From an uncultured Bacilli bacterium (GTDB lineage Bacteria > Bacillota_I > Bacilli_A > RF39 > UBA660): a stretch of DNA of 6,820 nucleotides. A program made the translations under genes and the position numbers. The DNA is taken from assembly GCA_944351315.1 (NCBI GenBank), contig CALVPL010000106.1:1-6820 (forward strand), given 5' to 3'. Of this stretch, positions 5,734-6,820 are shown piece by piece. The first letter of the stretch is position 1, and the number at the start of each line of letters is the position of its first letter. The notes below the pieces were generated by a model that searched no databases, was not told where the DNA came from, and saw only the letters and a program-made list of their open reading frames with translations.

Positions 5734-6820
5734 CTAATTTTTCGATAAGCGATACGGATTCGAAGACGATCCATCACCAAATTTTAGGCTATTTGGCTTT
5801 AGATTTATGACAGGTCGAATTCCTCCTGTATTATCTGCACGACCATAACTGGCCGCATTTCCTTGACCACTCACAGAAAGAACATATGCAACACTCCCCG
5901 GGAAACTATGAGGCGACATAGTCTTGTAATCGTTTCCTGTATATAGATAATAATTAGAATTGAGGCAAGCAAATCCTCCAGCCAAGTATGCTTCATCGGT
6001 TATAATTAATCCTATTGAATAAATTAAATCCCCATTTCCTATGGCTTCATCATTTACTGTGAATCGGTCATCTTGATTTTTACAATATAATGTTCGGATA
6101 TCTAAATCAGATGTTCGATAGTATGTTTTGCTTGTCCCTGATCCTGTTCCTGTATTATCTGAGGAAAAAGATCTATCATTACAAAATAAGGAGTCAGCTA
6201 TATATTGCTCATACTCTGTTCCTTTTATATGACTTTCATACCATGTGTCTACGGCTGTTTTAATTGTACTACTATTGATATTTCTATGTGTTTCTTCATA
6301 GGTGCTTGAGCCGATTATTCCATACATATATCCTACATAGGCATTGTCATCGCCAGATGAATTGAAACGACTTATTACAATTTGAGTATAATCTGTACTT
6401 CCGTCATTATATCCATTTTTTAATACATCAGCCTTATTAGATAATCCATCAATAACATTTGCATCTCCAGCATAGATCATTCTTATAGATCCATCTCCAT
6501 TAATCCGAATAATTCTCCAATAACTATCTGCAAATTTTACCCAATTGTTTTCGACGGTTCCTCGGTAGTAATAACTCACCCCATAATCATCTGGGGCACT
6601 ACATAAATATCCGCTTGTACTTTCAGCACCACTCACTTTTACCGTTCCATCTTCATTTACTTCTGGACAGGCTCCTGTATCATCTAACTGAGCAATGATA
6701 TTACAATTGATACTATCTTCCCCATATTTTTCAACACACTTTTCATAATCCGTTGGTAAGTGATCAGAGTATTTAGCTGTAATAGTTACTTTAGCACTCC
6801 ATGTACTATTTTGGACTCCT
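5734..6820 (-). CDS. Putative secreted or surface protein, C-terminal part (partial, runs off right edge)
   Basis: The frame stays open to the last base, giving 361 C-terminal residues; a GTG at 6636 is internal, not the start. The first visible segment (1-80) contains spaced Cys residues and reads like a linker or beta domain. The main domain follows: DDYGVSYYYRG, then FADSYWRIIRINGDG (about 96-110), a central region with further Cys, and GGIRPVINLK (332-341) followed by GDGSSSNPYRL near the end. I recall this block order from large extracellular proteins of uncultured gut Firmicutes, and the ending recalls DUF6273/FISUMP-type domains closing with G-[IV]-R-P; this is recognition from memory, not a search. 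Such proteins are usually thought to act as adhesins or ligand binders. No membrane or LPXTG anchor lies in the visible C-terminus, so any anchor or signal must be upstream. It has its own terminator and is not obviously part of the secretion operon. Confidence 0.7.
   Translation of the reverse strand, partial: GVQNSTWSAKVTITAKYSDHLPTDYEKCVEKYGEDSINCNIIAQLDDTGACPEVNEDGTVKVSGAESTSGYLCSAPDDYGVSYYYRGTVENNWVKFADSYWRIIRINGDGSIRMIYAGDANVIDGLSNKADVLKNGYNDGSTDYTQIVISRFNSSGDDNAYVGYMYGIIGSSTYEETHRNINSSTIKTAVDTWYESHIKGTEYEQYIADSLFCNDRSFSSDNTGTGSGTSKTYYRTSDLDIRTLYCKNQDDRFTVNDEAIGNGDLIYSIGLIITDEAYLAGGFACLNSNYYLYTGNDYKTMSPHSFPGSVAYVLSVSGQGNAASYGRADNTGGIRPVINLKPNSLKFGDGSSSNPYRLSKN

Noticed and set aside
6634..6636. 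GTG as a possible start of the right-edge gene
   Set aside because: The same frame stays open to the window edge with protein-like sequence (regular Cys, Tyr and Asp spacing), and there is no ribosome site before the GTG.
1..6820. UGA-as-tryptophan code, as in Mycoplasma relatives
   Set aside because: All tryptophan codons in the four genes are TGG. In so AT-rich a genome a reassigned code should show many in-frame TGA codons, and none is seen. The absence of TGA among only four stops is not meaningful.
1..6820. CRISPR array, tRNA, rRNA, insertion sequence or origin of transfer
   Set aside because: I looked on both strands for regularly spaced repeats, cloverleaf elements, transposase motifs and relaxase nick-like sites in the intergenic gaps and found none that could be supported.

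Overview
The window is AT-rich and all its genes lie on the minus strand, so it reads right to left. Every in-frame tryptophan codon is TGG, and the four visible stops are TAG (three) and TAA (one). This fits the standard bacterial code rather than a Mycoplasma-type UGA=Trp code. Shine-Dalgarno sites are strong GGAGG types. AT richness, GGAGG sites, Lys-rich membrane anchors and the surface domain at the right edge suggest a Firmicutes/Tenericutes-related gut bacterium (uncultured Bacilli or RF39-like). That assignment is inference from style, not a marker gene.

Right edge (5734-6820): the 3' part of a long secreted or surface protein, open across the right boundary and closed by a perfect 12-bp terminator hairpin (5684-5717). 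Centre (5644 down to 267): a self-contained three-gene unit. It has an extended -10 promoter (5616-5644), a 792-aa membrane-anchored peptidoglycan hydrolase (SpoIID-like, lysozyme/glucosaminidase-like and NlpC/P60 domains), a 228-aa lipoprotein with a second C-terminal membrane anchor, a 717-aa VirD4/TraG-type coupling ATPase, and a terminator (267-298). Left edge (1-97): the first 11 codons of another minus-strand gene with an excellent ribosome binding site and an operator-like inverted repeat over its probable promoter.

The central operon looks like part of a conjugative or type IV secretion machine. The ATPase would recruit and drive substrate, the wall hydrolase would open the peptidoglycan, and the doubly anchored lipoprotein would act at the outer face of the membrane. 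No relaxase, VirB4-like ATPase, VirB6-like channel protein or origin of transfer lies in the window, so whether this is an integrative element or a resident secretion system cannot be settled here.

The most unusual content is the hydrolase. It has a SpoIID-like domain in which the usual catalytic glutamate position appears to be tyrosine, a calcium-loop motif inserted in that domain, and an enlarged NlpC/P60 domain, all transcribed with a coupling protein.
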